NCBI RefSeq assembly: GCF_052857255.1
Contig: NC_135500.1
Location: forward strand, 53,469,272-53,533,271
Direction of reading: 5' to 3'
Length of the DNA: 64,000 nucleotides
Origin: Amblyomma americanum
Lineage: Eukaryota; Arthropoda; Arachnida; Ixodida; Ixodidae
Shown: positions 31,901 through 43,618 of the stretch, one piece after another
Layout: each line of letters starts with the position of its first letter
Position numbering within the stretch: position 1 is the first letter of the stretch
Position numbers and translations under genes: made by a program
Notes under the pieces: generated by a model
The model's input: the letters and a program-made list of their open reading frames with translations, nothing else
The model's database searches: none
What the model was told of the DNA's origin: nothing

Positions 31901-32094
31901 ATGATGCTCCAAAGCTGCCCAGCAGATCGACATATAAGGAAGTTGTACTGCACCGCCGTGATGCCGTAGCAGGGCAGCACCAATTTCGTTTTTGATGCAT
32001 CGCATGATTCCTTGGTTTCTTTATCAGGGTCAAACACTGATAGCAAGGGCTGCCTGCTAAGGTTGTCGCACAGAAGCTCTCTATTCTTTTTCGA

Positions 32095-32350
32095 CCGCAG
32101 CGGCCGCCTTGTGGTTTGAGCATCGCCTGCATGCGGGAGGTGTGGGGTTCGATCCCCAGTGCCGCCGGGTACCAACCGGTGGTACAATGGGTACAAGGTT
32201 TTTACTTCCCGGCTCTCGGCTTCTTTAGGGTGAAATGCTTGGGAAATAGGTCTTTGACCCCACCTTGAGTAATAGATGACACCTTGTGTCATGGCGCTCT
32301 TTGGCTAAAGCTGCCCTTACGCCATAAAAATTCATCGTCATCGTCACCAT
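32095..32350 (+). mobile_element. tRNA-derived SINE (family 3) with intact box B
   Basis: Box A-like TTGTGGTTTGAGCATCGCC and box B GGGGTTCGATCCCCAG are spaced as in a tRNA. The body contains CCCGGCTCTCGGCTTCTTTA and AATGCTTGGGAAATAGGTC, and the 3' tail is AAAAATTCATCGTCATCGTC. Older copies are at 18285 and 55680. Confidence 0.82.
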
Positions 32351-32379
32351 TATTTTTCGTGGTTTGCTGAAGATTCGAA

Positions 32380-32640
32380 AACGGTGTCTTTTTTTAGCAA
32401 GCTTCTGAGAATGGTAGTCCTTTCCGCGGGCGTTGGCAGAAATTTTCCGAAATAGTTCACGACACCCAGCATGCGTGAACAGCTAGTTTATTATCACTTG
32501 CTGGGGGCATGTGCAGCATGCACTAGACCAGGGACAAGCTTAGACGAATTCCTTCTTCGTGTATCACGCCACCGAGGAATTCAATTTGTTAAACGCCAAA
32601 TGCGCTCTTTTCTGGATTGAACGTTAGCCCCGCACGTAAT
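32380..32640 (-). pseudogene. Gypsy RT fragment
   Basis: Minus-strand reading gives AGLTFNPEKSAFGV, a stop, QIEFLGGVIHEEGI, matching the RT thumb region of the element at 23600-23700. It has several stops. Too short to place in a clade. Confidence 0.6.
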
Positions 32641-33545
32641 GGTGGCAGTGGTTATTGAAGAGGCTATTGAAGTCTTTGACACCTTCAGGCTTGCAGAAGG
32701 CGAGAAGAGCGACGACTATGCCAAGGTGGTGAAAAACTTTTATGAGATTTGCATTGCACACACCAATGAGGTGCACGAGCGCTACGTATTCAGGAGAACT
32801 CAAGCTGCTGGCGAACCAGTGGAGCATCTGTATCGCTACCAGCGCTGCATGAAGCGCGCGCAGTGTGTATGGCATGATACGCCCCCATGTGAAAAGGGTG
32901 TCACCCTCCTCTGCATATCTCGCATAAAACCAGTGTTGAATAAACGCTGGGCCCACTTTGGCCACCAAGTGACACATGATGTGTCGTTTGCTGACCCGCA
33001 CGATAGAGTATCGGCGCTGCAGAAGCACTACACTGCGAGGCCGTCTTTGGTGAACGAAAGATTTCAAGTACACACACACAACTGAGGCATCAGTCAGCCA
33101 GTACAGCCGCCCAAACGCTGGACCGACATGGCCTGGAACAAGCATTTCATGTCCTCCTGATTGCTGACCTGCATTCCGAGGCATTACGATGCTGGTTGCT
33201 CGCCATGAGCGACAGCGCGATCACGTGGGAGCGCGTCTGCAGCATCTCTACTGCCACGGAAATGGCAGCGAACGATAGATCAATGGATTCAGAAAGCAGC
33301 GTTCAACATTCGTCAATCAGCAGTGACGTCCTCTTGCAGAGGAAGTCATCGACTTCTAGACCGTGTTCAAAAGCAGTAGTGCACAGTTTGCACTGCCCCG
33401 ACAAGCCGAAACCGAAGACGTCGACTGCAAGGACTAAATCAATGTGCCTTCTCTGCGATGGGCGGCACGCCCCTGTAAGTTCTCTGTTCATGAAGAGCCC
33501 TTGTTATAAATGTAAAAAGAAATGCCATGTCCCACAAGTGTGAAA
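32641..33545 (+). pseudogene. Gypsy gag fragments split by LTR-like sequence
   Basis: 32641-32870 encodes EVFDTFRLAEGEKSDDYAKV and HERYVFRRTQAAGEPVEHLY, clearly related to the gag at 29066-29860 (GTFKIETAESKDDYATLVG, HERYVFRSRKQAEGEP). 33150-33545 contains a decayed zinc-knuckle end (MCLLCDGRHAP, CYKCKKKCHVPQV). The interval 32890-33140 is unrelated, with AATAAACGC and the inverted LTR-like core. Orientation is opposite to the main Gypsy element. Confidence 0.7.
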
Positions 33546-34169
33546 AAGTAGAGTTGTGCATCAACTAGAGCAGGAACCGACGACAGTGCCATGCCGCGTA
33601 CTTGTTAACCTGTTTACGCTGCTTGTTCACCCGCCATGTAGGCTTTTTGTTTCATGCCAGTTTCAGTGTATGCATTAGTAAGTGGTTGGAAGTAAATGTG
33701 GGTAGCACGACGACGGCCACTATGACAATTGCAATGGTGTACGGACATACTTAGAGATAACAGGCCACAATTATATGCCGCAAGTTTGAAATCTTTCCAA
33801 AACAGTGCAGGGTAAAACACACGTGCACCTTTCCGCCCCCCCGTACCACCTGCAGTTGACGGGGCGGCGGAGCGTGCTGTGCAGTCAATGAAGACTGCAC
33901 TGTTCAACCAGTTGCTGGATGATAGAAAAAATGGTAGTAGAAGAACCTTTCAGCACAGAACAGACAACTTTTTATTGTGTTATCTATCCACACACACCTT
34001 CACCGCGACAACGCCGACCAAATTGTTTTGAGAACAAAGATGCGGACACAATTGTCCTTGTAGAGGCCACAGCTGACCAGTTACATGGCAGAAAGATTAT
34101 AGGACTGCACTTAAGTCTGTTTAAAAGGGGAAATGCGAAAGCCTTTCCCTTTCCTTTATTTTTCCCTTT

Positions 34170-34830
34170 TTGACTTTTATGTTTATGGGCAGTAGACTTA
34201 ACTATGTCGACGTGCATGGATATTGTGACGTCTGTTGCCGGGACCGGCAAACTATGTCGACGTTTATGGCTATCGTGGCGTCCGAACAACCTTCGCGGGT
34301 CTCGAACCCAAGACCTTCACAGGGCTTGAACCCACAACCTTTTTTATTGATATCATCACTGCTATCATATCCAATATCATCATCATAGCTATCACCAGCT
34401 GTCAGCATCGCTATTATCATCGCTATCACAAACTTTAACTACCGCTGTCACAGGTATTATCCTCATCATCATCACTATCACTATCGATCTAGCACTATCA
34501 CTATCTCTAGATCTAGTAGTAGCTATCATTATCACTATCGCTACTATCACTATCCCTATCGCTACCGCAGCTACCACTCTCTCTAGCTCTGTTACTATAA
34601 GTAGCTATCATTACTACTATCTGTCACTATTTTTGCTATTTGATTGCTAAGTATCACTACCATCATTAGAGGTACCACGCAGCTTGTGATTGTCATTTCG
34701 TGCGGGCACTTTTGCGGACAGCCTTTCCTGCAACTTCCATCCACGCCACACTTTCGGACAGCTTCTGTCTACAACTTTCGTCCACGCCACTCATCGGTCA
34801 AGTCTTTCGCCTTCAAACGCAGAACCGCGC
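34170..34830. repeat. Composite repeat with ATC/ACT microsatellite (partner 31205-31900)
   Basis: Same order of blocks as the partner: AACTATGTCGACG units (34199, 34250), CCTTCGCGGGTCTCGAACCC, CCCACAACCTTTTTT, then a degenerate (ATCACT)n tract (34340-34660) and ACAACTTTCGTCCACGCCAC. Confidence 0.75.
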
Positions 34831-34929
34831 TGTGGGTGGAAGGCAGAAAGGTCAGAGTGAAAGAAGAAAGCAGTGTCGTGTCTTTCCGAGCCTCTGGCGA
34901 CTCGTTCGTCGCGGAGGCATGGGAGATGA

Positions 34930-35110
34930 AGAAACCAGCGAGATGAAGAAACAGCCAATTTTAGCGGCTACTACCTTGGATTCAAGAAACCGAAACTATG
35001 CCGCCATTTTCCCCCGACGTCATACAGGGGGGGGGGGGCGTAAGAGATTAGAGGGCACCACCAATTTTAATAGCCGCCATCTTGGATTCGAGAAACCGAA
35101 ACTATTCCGC
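34930..35110. repeat. Tandem duplicate, unit about 100 bp
   Basis: CTTGGATTCAAGAAACCGAA at 34976 and CTTGGATTCGAGAAACCGAA at 35079, each with CAATTTTA(A/G)(T/C) before and CGCCATTT after; an 11-G run lies between them. Confidence 0.65.
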
Positions 35111-35167
35111 CATTTCGTCTCTAACGTGATACTAACATCGTTCCATATCTATCCACCATATTGGACT

Positions 35168-35250
35168 TTATCCCTTCTCTTACGGCGCGGTTCAGGTGTC
35201 TAACGGTATATGATACAGATACTGCGCCATTTCCTTTCCCCAAAAAACAA
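35168..35250 (+). mobile_element. SINE family 1, 3' fragment
   Basis: CTTACGGCGCGGTTCAGG and CTGCGCCATTTCCTTTCCCC match the last third of the copy at 6404-6703. Confidence 0.75.
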
Positions 35251-35439
35251 ATATTATTATCACGGCATCATTGGCACGCCGCAGGTGGTTGTTTCTTCAA
35301 TGCTGTTGTAGATGACGCTACAGGTCTCAATGTGAGATGTGCTGTTTTCTAGTTGCTGCCACAGATGGCGCTGTGATCTCAGGGTGGTAGCAGACCCCAC
35401 GTAATCTCGAAATGTGATGACTAAGAGCTCACGCTCTTA

Positions 35440-36081
35440 AAAGATACGAACACGACGAATATTCACTAAACGTGTGCGCAGTGGGATGTTCTATGCAGGC
35501 TCAACGGATACCCTCGGTCCCGACGGAAAGGTCGAAAGTAGGTTGATATCCAAGCAGAATGTGCAAGACGACCCTCCTAGTGGTGGTGCTGGCTCATGAA
35601 GCGCAGCGGCAATACGAGTTCGAGTTCAAAACAGGAAGACTAAGCCAAATAAAATCTTTGCCAAACTTAACCATGCTCCATAGTTTCCTTTTCCCTCCTA
35701 TAGTGGGGCCCGTACGGATTCCCTAAAAACCAAAACGTTTTGGAAGGTGAGGAAAAGGGTTCTCCTTGTTTCATAATGATTCAAAGCTTGCTAGGTGTCT
35801 TAAGTGTTCCGCTGTACAACTGAGAAGCTAACCTGGCAGCCTGGTTACTTTTGGCAAAGACGGTAACTAAACGTGTCCGAAACAAACAGGCCAAAGCCAA
35901 GTAGCTTAAGTTACTCGATAAAAAGGCAAAGTTACGTAGTTAAACATGCTCGGAATAAAGAATGCAAAACCAAGCAGCTATTTTTATGTCAGGTTGCCTT
36001 GTCCCGTGCTTAAAATATCCGTAAACATGTTTGTGTCAGCGCTGCCGTCGTCGTTGGGTTCATGCGCCGGAACGACCTTAC
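35440..36081. other. No gene recognised
   Basis: Unique-looking sequence between repeat debris and the putative microexon. Nothing supportable was found on either strand. Confidence 0.4.
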
Positions 36082-36116
36082 CTGCTGGAAGCGCCACTAA
36101 TTCCAAGCAGCTTTCG
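36082..36116 (-). CDS. Possible 35-nt second exon (low confidence)
   Basis: Minus-strand acceptor GCATTATTCAG and donor AGCAG/gtaagg bound 35 nt that read RKLLGISGASS in phase 0, the phase left by the exon at 36606-36701. The polypyrimidine tract is poor and chance splice-like signals are common, so this is only a candidate. Confidence 0.3.
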
Positions 36117-36369
36117 CTGAATAATGCGTTAATTCAATAAGCTTTTTTCTGATGAATTTTTCTCCTCGCACGGATTATTTATATAAGGTAGGGATTATTT
36201 CGCAGAAAAAAAATTCTTGGATTTTCCTGGTACGTCTTGTAACTTGAAACACATTTCTTCTGGAATCGCCATCGTGATAATTCCTGACCCTTGAATGTTT
36301 CGTTCGGCTGTTTTACCATTTGAAAACAACAATATTTTCTTGCTCACCAATTAGCACAGTTTTTGTTTT

Positions 36370-36478
36370 GATGATTTATTGTGCGCTTTTATTCCTTTGT
36401 AGCTTGTCAGTGCTCTTATTGCCCGCTGCCCTCTGTAATGATTTGCCCTGAGCATCAAATAAATAAACAAAAGAATTT
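36370..36478 (+). mobile_element. LINE 3' end fragment (L2/CR1-like tail)
   Basis: GCCCGCTGCCCTCTGTAATG and CCCTGAGCATCAAATAAATA, then AACAAAAG, resemble the short 3' ends of CR1/L2-type LINEs. No coding part is present. Confidence 0.45.
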
Positions 36479-36605
36479 AATGTCAATTAATACTAGATGA
36501 AGGGGTGGCATACATTAACTTCATGGCTAGAAATCTGCATGATGCGCTATACCTCGTTCGGCACTAGGATGAAGAGACGGAACGAGCGGAATGCAGCGCA
36601 CTTAC

Positions 36606-36701
36606 CGGGAAAACCATGTGTACGCCAGCGTTTTGCATGATTTTTGCTCGCTCCTCGAGCACTTTAGCCGGCAAAGCTTCATCACTTGAAAACGTGGACA
36701 T
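36606..36701 (-). CDS. First coding exon of an unidentified host gene (32 codons)
   Basis: ATG at 36701 (context GGAAACATGT) has an in-frame TGA 12 nt upstream, so the start is well defined. The 32 codons read MSTFSSDEALPAKVLEERAK then IMQNAGVHMVFP. The exon ends at a strong donor (CCCG/gtaagtgcg, 36600-36605) in phase 0. The peptide is charged and probably starts a helix (LPAKVLEERAKIM); no signal peptide or domain is visible. The sequence around and upstream (36700-37550) has few repeats, unlike most of the window, which fits a promoter. I do not recognise the protein. Later exons would lie to the left, possibly beyond 36000. Confidence 0.5.
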
Positions 36702-37560
36702 GTTTCCTTCTCAACTTGCTGAAGCGGCGGAGCGAACGGTAGCTATCTGACTGTTCGCACGGAAGCGATATCAGCGTCTGTCAGCCTGCCTGAGCTGCGC
36801 AGCATGAATACAAATTTCTAGAAGCTTCCATGCGGTTCTTTGAACAATATGCAACGCGGAGAATTAATGAGACGGCCGCGCACCGCTGTCTGTAAAGAAC
36901 CTTGGCTACTCAGAGATGAATAGGGCAAGCATAATTAATGGTTGTAATAAAAACGCACACACTCTTCTCACAGAATTATGGACGGTGCGCAAAGCCTTGC
37001 AGCAGCCGGATCAAGGATTGAGAGGGGCGAAATGCTTGCTTAAATATGAGTTATGTGCATGCGCTTCCAGAATATTCCACCAGAAGATGCGCAGTTAGCA
37101 TCAATTTTTCTTTAGGTTCGTTTTTAATGAAGGAATGCATGTCGCGGCTACAATTTCATGAGAACCTCTTTGTCCGGATACTTTTGTTTGATCGCTTATC
37201 GTCCGCTTACACCACTGGCAAAGTCGCGAAAATAACATAAACAGAAGGAAATTAACTTGCATTTGGATTCGCATGGCCAGGGTTCTGGTTCGTACGCCGC
37301 TAGGTCACAAAGCCGCCACCACGCGCCGCATGAAGTTGAGCGCCTCCTCCATCTCTTACATTCTCCCTCCCTGGTTTGGGAGAGAGACGCCGATAATCTT
37401 CGCGCACTCTCCACTTCCTGTGTCCTCCCCTCATGCCCAGCTTCTCGGGGAGGGTAGAAGGGGGCGGCTTTGCATTTCTGTTTTTTTTTTCTTTTCTCAC
37501 CCAGCGTGTTCAAGGGAGACAGACTGTGTGACTCCCCTACTCATTTCTTAGGCTGGGTTG
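36702..37560. other. Repeat-poor DNA upstream of the putative first exon
   Basis: No second gene, SINE or LINE is recognised. It may contain the promoter of the minus-strand exon; no TATA box is convincing. A pyrimidine-rich stretch (CTTTTCTCACCC; (T)11 at 37481-37491) is present near 37480-37505. Confidence 0.3.
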
Positions 37561-37689
37561 CAAGAAAAGGAAAAAACTCGGGACGCGGCTAATGCGGCGT
37601 ACCCGCGCCGTCTTTGTCGGACGTTGAGCAGTCTTCTGTCAAAAAAGATGTCGGCCCCGTCACTGTCTGGAAGACGTTGAAGTAACGAG

Positions 37690-38152
37690 TAATGGCCCTT
37701 CCTGGGCGTACGCGTCCAGCGTCGGCGGTCATGGTGTACGCGGGAACAAGCGTCGGAAAGGGGCATGCATCTCCATGTTCCTGGCGCTGGCTCGCTTCCC
37801 CTTTCAAGCTGAGGGAGAGAATTTCAAGCCGTGAAGAGAAGGGGTTGGGGGGCGATGAAAGGACAACTTAAACCGCGAAGAAAACTTCGGGAAACCTGGA
37901 AGAGCTTCAAGCCATGAAGAGATTCACCGAGATCCCCGCGATCCTCCCATTGTTATAAACCAGACCCCTTTTCCGACGCGTACGCGAGCGCCCGTGCGCT
38001 GACACCAATATCTAGCACGGAAAGATATCGGCACTTCGTCGAGGCTCGCTGGCGTCTTCTGCAGTGCGCATGCGCAGACCGGTTTTGGCGTACGCCAAGA
38101 GCGCCGACACTGAGCGCGTACCCCAAGGAAGGGCGCTTGGAGTTGGCGCTTT
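37690..38152. repeat. MITE-like family N, continuous copy
   Basis: The ends ATGGCCCTTCCTGGGCGTAC and, inverted, GTACCCCAAGGAAGGGCGCT ... GGAGTTGGCGCT are inverted repeats. The interior has TTCAAGCCGTGAAGAGAAGG, GGACAACTTAAACCGCGAAG and CTTCAAGCCATGAAGAG. It interrupts a repeat that is continuous at 30770-31130 (GTCTGGAAGAC..TG..GTAACGAG), so it is an insertion. Non-coding. Confidence 0.72.
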
Positions 38153-38159
38153 AGCTGTG

Positions 38160-38420
38160 TGGTCTACTAGAATTGATATGAATGAGATTAAAGTGAGAGG
38201 GCACCAATGGAAATACAAATTTGACATCTTGCATTTATTATTGATAAAACCAATCAATCACAAATTCGATATACTCCTGATGTTGACAGTCAATCATAAA
38301 ATGGATTGCAAAATCGATTTACTAAGGAGGCTGCCATCTTGAATTCCTCAGACTTCCCAAGAAATTCCCAAGAAATCGAGAAACGCGATGAGTAAGAGCT
38401 AACACTCCTAAATCAACTGC
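38160..38420. repeat. Repeat related to 30900-31130
   Basis: Shares AACCAATCAATCACAAATTC-type units, TGAATTCCTC and AAATCGAGAAACGCGATGAG with TAAGAGCT. Confidence 0.6.
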
Positions 38421-38429
38421 AAGTATGCA

Positions 38430-39930
38430 TGTGAAACAGGAAATGGTTCGCTTTTCGCCGTTTTCCTAAGGCTACATAAAAGCTGCTGTGGGTGAAAAAG
38501 ACGAGTCTTACTTTACCGTTAATCACTCGTACACTTTCACTGCACGACCCCTGCGAAACAGAGAACGAAGCAATGAAAGATGACGATGACGACGATATAG
38601 GTAACTCCTACCAGCAAGCACTTATTATAGCACGGGATGCCACTGCTGTGGCTCTGTGGTATGAAGCGTACGGAAACAAAGAATGCCCATTTCTGGCAGC
38701 GTCGGTCACAATCCCTCTCTGCTCTCTTTGTTGCAAAGGTTACTTTTTTTTAGTACCGTCAAATGAATTTCGGGAGGTTTCTCTTCAGTCTGCTGAATGT
38801 AGGAGCTATATGATATTCTGCGCTAAAACAGTATTCGGAAGCTCATTACGGTTATTGTTAAAAAAATAATTAAATATCGGGACGCTGTAAGACTGGGAAA
38901 CTTTTTTGGACAAAATTTGCGAGGCAGAGAGCGCCGCGACGCGTTGACGCTCAGCTGGAGGTACATAAAGCAAAAAAGGGATGTGCGGTATCGCTCAATG
39001 CTAAAGCTAAATGTCATCAACGAGGGGCAAGCACTGCTAAGCGAGAAGGCCTGCCAAAGCAGCGACGGTAATCCTTCTGTTAAAGTGGCAAAAGTTGATT
39101 TCGGCGCCGCTGCACTACTGTATAGATGTGGGCATAGCTATCTAAAAGAATTAGCGTGTTCGATTGAACGAAGCCGGCCTAACTTGCGTTGCCCACCCAG
39201 CCGCAAACACCACCAGGGACCCGGTTTTTCTCCGACGCCGACACCTCGAAGAAACACGACCATTTCGATCCGACATTAGGTGACGTCCTCATAACAAAAA
39301 AGAGACATTTTATGTTTGATGAATCGCTTATCTTCAAGAAAGTCAGGCTTCCGTGCACAGCGACACACTTCCTAATTTTGTTAGCCAGGAAGCCGCTCTG
39401 TTACACACCTGTACATGAGAATGAGTCAACCTGTGTACACACACGTGACGCGGCCAATCCTATCCTTTAATTTTTTTTTTAAACGCCACACTTTCTTGCA
39501 TAAATCCTAACCTAACAAGATAACAAGTCTGTATCCTTGTTTGAACATTGCTCAGCGCGGTTCCGAGTGCAAATGTGCTTTCAGGAAGACCTTCCACCGG
39601 TCTAAACAACGCGACGTCAAGGGATTGCAACTGAATGTGCAAAAGTGCTTTCTCCACGGAGCCGGTTAGGAAACATTCCTCCACCACCTCTGTTCTCCCG
39701 TTTAAAGGCACCTCGTTATGCATTGCAGCCTTTCTTGTTTTGCTATGCGAAATTCACAGAACAAGAATTCCAGCAATCTCGAGGGTACGTTGTTCACATG
39801 TCACAAACGCTTCCTGCCTCCACGAGAAGTCAGCTCGGGGACGCAGTCAGCGCGGGGGAACAAAGCGATCGGGTCTCACCTCTCGGCCATGTTAACGTGG
39901 TTTTGTAAGTTGTTAACACTTCTCTCAGTA
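38430..39930. other. No recognised gene
   Basis: Two moderate plus-strand open frames (38492-38869 and 38917-39279) have no recognisable domain and no splice or start context worth noting. I cannot assign function and do not call them genes. Confidence 0.35.
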
Positions 39931-41021
39931 TAGTTCCATGCACATGTTTGTGCGCCCCAAGCAACCATTCTTATTTTTGTAGAATGGAAAAAAGATTGGA
40001 AAATTGCCTCCCTTCTACCGATGCAGACACCCTAGCTGCGCCTTCCACGCTGATTTCCAGGAAGATGTTTAGGATCGCCGAATAATTTTCTTAGTGAGTT
40101 CACTAAACTAGCCCAGACAACCAAGTAAGACTTAGGTCCAAGTTTTAAATCTGTGGCTTGAACCCCACCAGAGCTCTTCCTAAATTACCACTTGTCCTCG
40201 AAGTTGTACTAAACACATGCTAGATTTTTATCTTCGCGTGCTATAGCTTCGTCACCGTAGAGAGAAATGCTTCAGTGAAGACTATAGACAACACACAAAC
40301 AGCGCCAACTTCCTTTATTGCAAGACTGGCGCATAGACTTCAGGCTTTTCCATAAAGCACGTAGGAGTCATGGACGATTAACAAAAAACAACACCTCAGC
40401 AGATATGAATCAACATGAGCACAAGCCCTCGGTCGAACTTATGCACAGATGAGAAGGCCCCTAACCGCCACAGCCAAGTGTACTTAAGAGGTGAAAATAC
40501 AACATTAAGAAAACAAAAATAAATTGCTACAAACGATAAACGACGCAACCGAGGCATGTTCCTTGCAAACGCCCGGAAGAATGCCCGACGCGTCAAGAAA
40601 AGAAAAGGGTGGTGATAAAGTAGGAGCCTCAAGGGAGGGCCGTGCCAGAAAACTATGAGGAACGTGCAGTAACACTGACAAAAGATAAAACAAATACCAC
40701 GTCCATATAATATATAAAATAAAACCGAAGCAGAAAACGTGAGAAGAGTAAAATGTTACTGGTTACATGTCTTTCAGGTCAGTATGCGCTTAGATTCTTA
40801 CTATAGTATGCGCTTAGATTCCTACTAAATCTGAAAAGCGAAAATCGGTTTCTTTTACTGGTTTCCATTCCAGTACCCACCAACCATCAAAACGGTTGCT
40901 ATGAATTATTTCAATATTTTTGAATGGTTTGGTTGCTGCTGCTAACTGGAGATGTATATCTTCACCGAAGGCCTACAACCCGCTCCGTGTCTTCACTCAA
41001 ACAGATGAAATCATTTCATCT

Positions 41022-41242
41022 AATAATAATAATAATAATTGGTTTTTTGGGGGAAAGGAAATGGCGCAGTATGTCTCATATAACGTTGGACACCTGAACC
41101 GCGCCGTAAGGGAAGGGATAAAGGAGGGAGTGAAAGAAGAAAGGAAGAATAGGTGCCGTAGTGGAGGGCTCCGGAATAATTTCGACCACCTGGGGATCTT
41201 TAACGTGCACTGACATCGCACAGCACACGGGCGCCTTAGCGT
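41022..41242 (-). mobile_element. SINE family 1, copy-B-specific, TSD TCATTTCATCT
   Basis: Body of family 1 with (AAT)n-type 3' tail (AATAATAATAATAATT on the plus strand). Direct repeats TCATTTCATCT at 41011-41021 and 41243-41253. Copy A shows the empty site (TCATTTCAACTGCAAC near 9900). Confidence 0.92.
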
Positions 41243-43618
41243 TCATTTCATCTGCAACTATAAATTTTAGTGGGCTCTTGATCAAATGGATGTCACATCT
41301 CGCTAACAGTTTTCTTTGGCTCTCTGAGTCATAGCAATCCTGCAAGAAACTTAAATATACTGAAACCTGTAATAATTTGTCTTCCCTTTTTCCGCCGAAC
41401 ACATTCAGGTTGGCAGGGCTTAGATGCAACCGTGTCGTAATGAACTACTCTCATTAGTAGCTAAATTATAGAACTTTAAAATAAAAAGAAATGTTATGGC
41501 TACATAAGCAGTTTGTTTCGATTACATCATACGGGAAGACAAGTTATTCGTGATTCGATCAACTCGAAAAGAAACTAGTCAACTTCTCTTGCAGTCAACC
41601 ACAGGTTCCTCATTTTCAGCCTCGTTGCAACTAGATTTTATCAACAAGGAATGCAGCATATATAACTCTATCGCCCATAAGGAGCAGGGAATTAAGGTAC
41701 TTTGTTGCAAATGCATGCTTAGTTTGAGCTGTCCTTTGGGCTGTCTAAAATTATTCCGTCGGCATGTATAAGTGCAAAAGCACAAATCCGGAGGTTCAGA
41801 GCATAGAAAGACCGTCTCTTTTTAATTTTTGTCAACTCCGTCCCAAGCATAGAAAAAAATGGGAAGAAATGGAAATAAAAATTATCCAAGAATGAGAGAG
41901 CCCGCGGAGACGCGAACAAAGGCCGCTGCGCGAGACGACGTGGATATCGATCACCGCTTTTTTTTTCATCATGGCACTTACTGCACGAGCTTATGTATGT
42001 ATAGAAAAGGGCTATAGACTGATTATTTACTAAGCACTCAGCTAGTGGCCGCACTGCACTAGTTTGATTAAAGGTAACACAACTAAAAGGGCGGCAAATA
42101 TAGACACAGCTTCAAGAGCTGAAACCAGTCCGGTAGAAAGTCTGTTCTGTCATAAACGTCCTAAGTTGTAGCCTGTGATGCTACAACTGAGGCTATCGCC
42201 ACAGCCGAACACGCCTCGTATTAAACACCACCGCACTTTTGCTCTGTACATTGCAGAGCGTCGTCTTCGCCAACTTCTATCCGCTCCTTCCCATGGCACT
42301 GCCCGCTCATTGTCGTCTTCTGTGTAGCACAAATCCTTGCTTTCGCAATGATGGGGCTGTAACTATCTCAGCAGATTTTTCTTGTCAGCTGTAGGCTGAA
42401 CATCGCCAGGGGTTTCGAATTATCGCTTAGCATAAAATAGTTTCCAACCATTTGCTATGTTTTGCTGACTTTTGAAAGGATCTAAATGTCAATATTAATG
42501 AAATCGTTTGGCGGCTTTCTTCATCTCCCGTGTATTTGTTCGACGAATTTCGTTAATCCGACGTTGTCTGCAATGCTGAGCCAGCTTCATTTGATCCTTT
42601 TCTCTATCGAGCACGACAACTTCTATGCCTGAGTTCCACATTCACATTCTCACAGCTAACTAGCTACTAGAATTCACACCTGCCTCAGACAGAAGGAGTA
42701 ATTTAACTTTACCTAAACCATAGCTTATATATTGCACTTCGTGATTGCAAGCCATACGTGACAACTTGTTACTTAACCTGGAAAAATGGCGTCTGCTTTC
42801 GTTTCTTTAAAAGAATATGCTTGGGTCAATGAAGTGGCTGGCGATATGCACAACACCGTTAATGTGGTGTGTCTCGAAAATCTCACTTAGACTTGACGCT
42901 GTACAAAATGTGTTTTCTCGGTGGACATCACCTGTCACCTTATGTGTAAGGTCGCATGCGACGTGCCGCCACACGGTATATGTGCCATGCCTGCGCGCAG
43001 TCACACCTGACTGAATTTGTCGACACTCCTTCAATGCTGGGATTCCCAGAAATAGCTTAAGCTATGCAACAAGTAAGTTTTCAAATAAATTTTACCTTAA
43101 ATCTGATGTTTTGGAAACATGTAGTTTCGTCCCTCTGAGGTCATGACAACTGGCAGTACATTGAGCCGCGGTCAGGGGATAGATAACAGGCCAGAGAAAG
43201 TGAATGCCGGAAGTGATAGATATTGGAGTTGGGAGGTGAGCCAAAAAGAAATAGGGCATAGTTGTTTGGCGGTTCGCTTTTGCACTTTTGTCGCAGGCGC
43301 GGAGGTTGTCGATTATAGATAGGGGTCGCGGGGGAGCGTCGATGGAATGGTTCTGTCCGCGTTGCAACCGCAATTTTATTCTCTTTGTTTTCAGAGGCAT
43401 GTTTTTGCGTTTTCTCATGCTGTTCAGGTAGCACCATTTGACGTCGCTCCGCCAGCAAGAAATTATTTCACCACCTTAAAATGCTTTCTCAACGTTCAGT
43501 TCATAAAAGTTGCTGAGCATTCCGAGAGCTTTGTGATGTAGGCATTATTTGAACGGGACGGTTTAAATTATAAACTGAACCGAGTAATTTTATCCAACGA
43601 GTTGTTTTCATAGCAATT

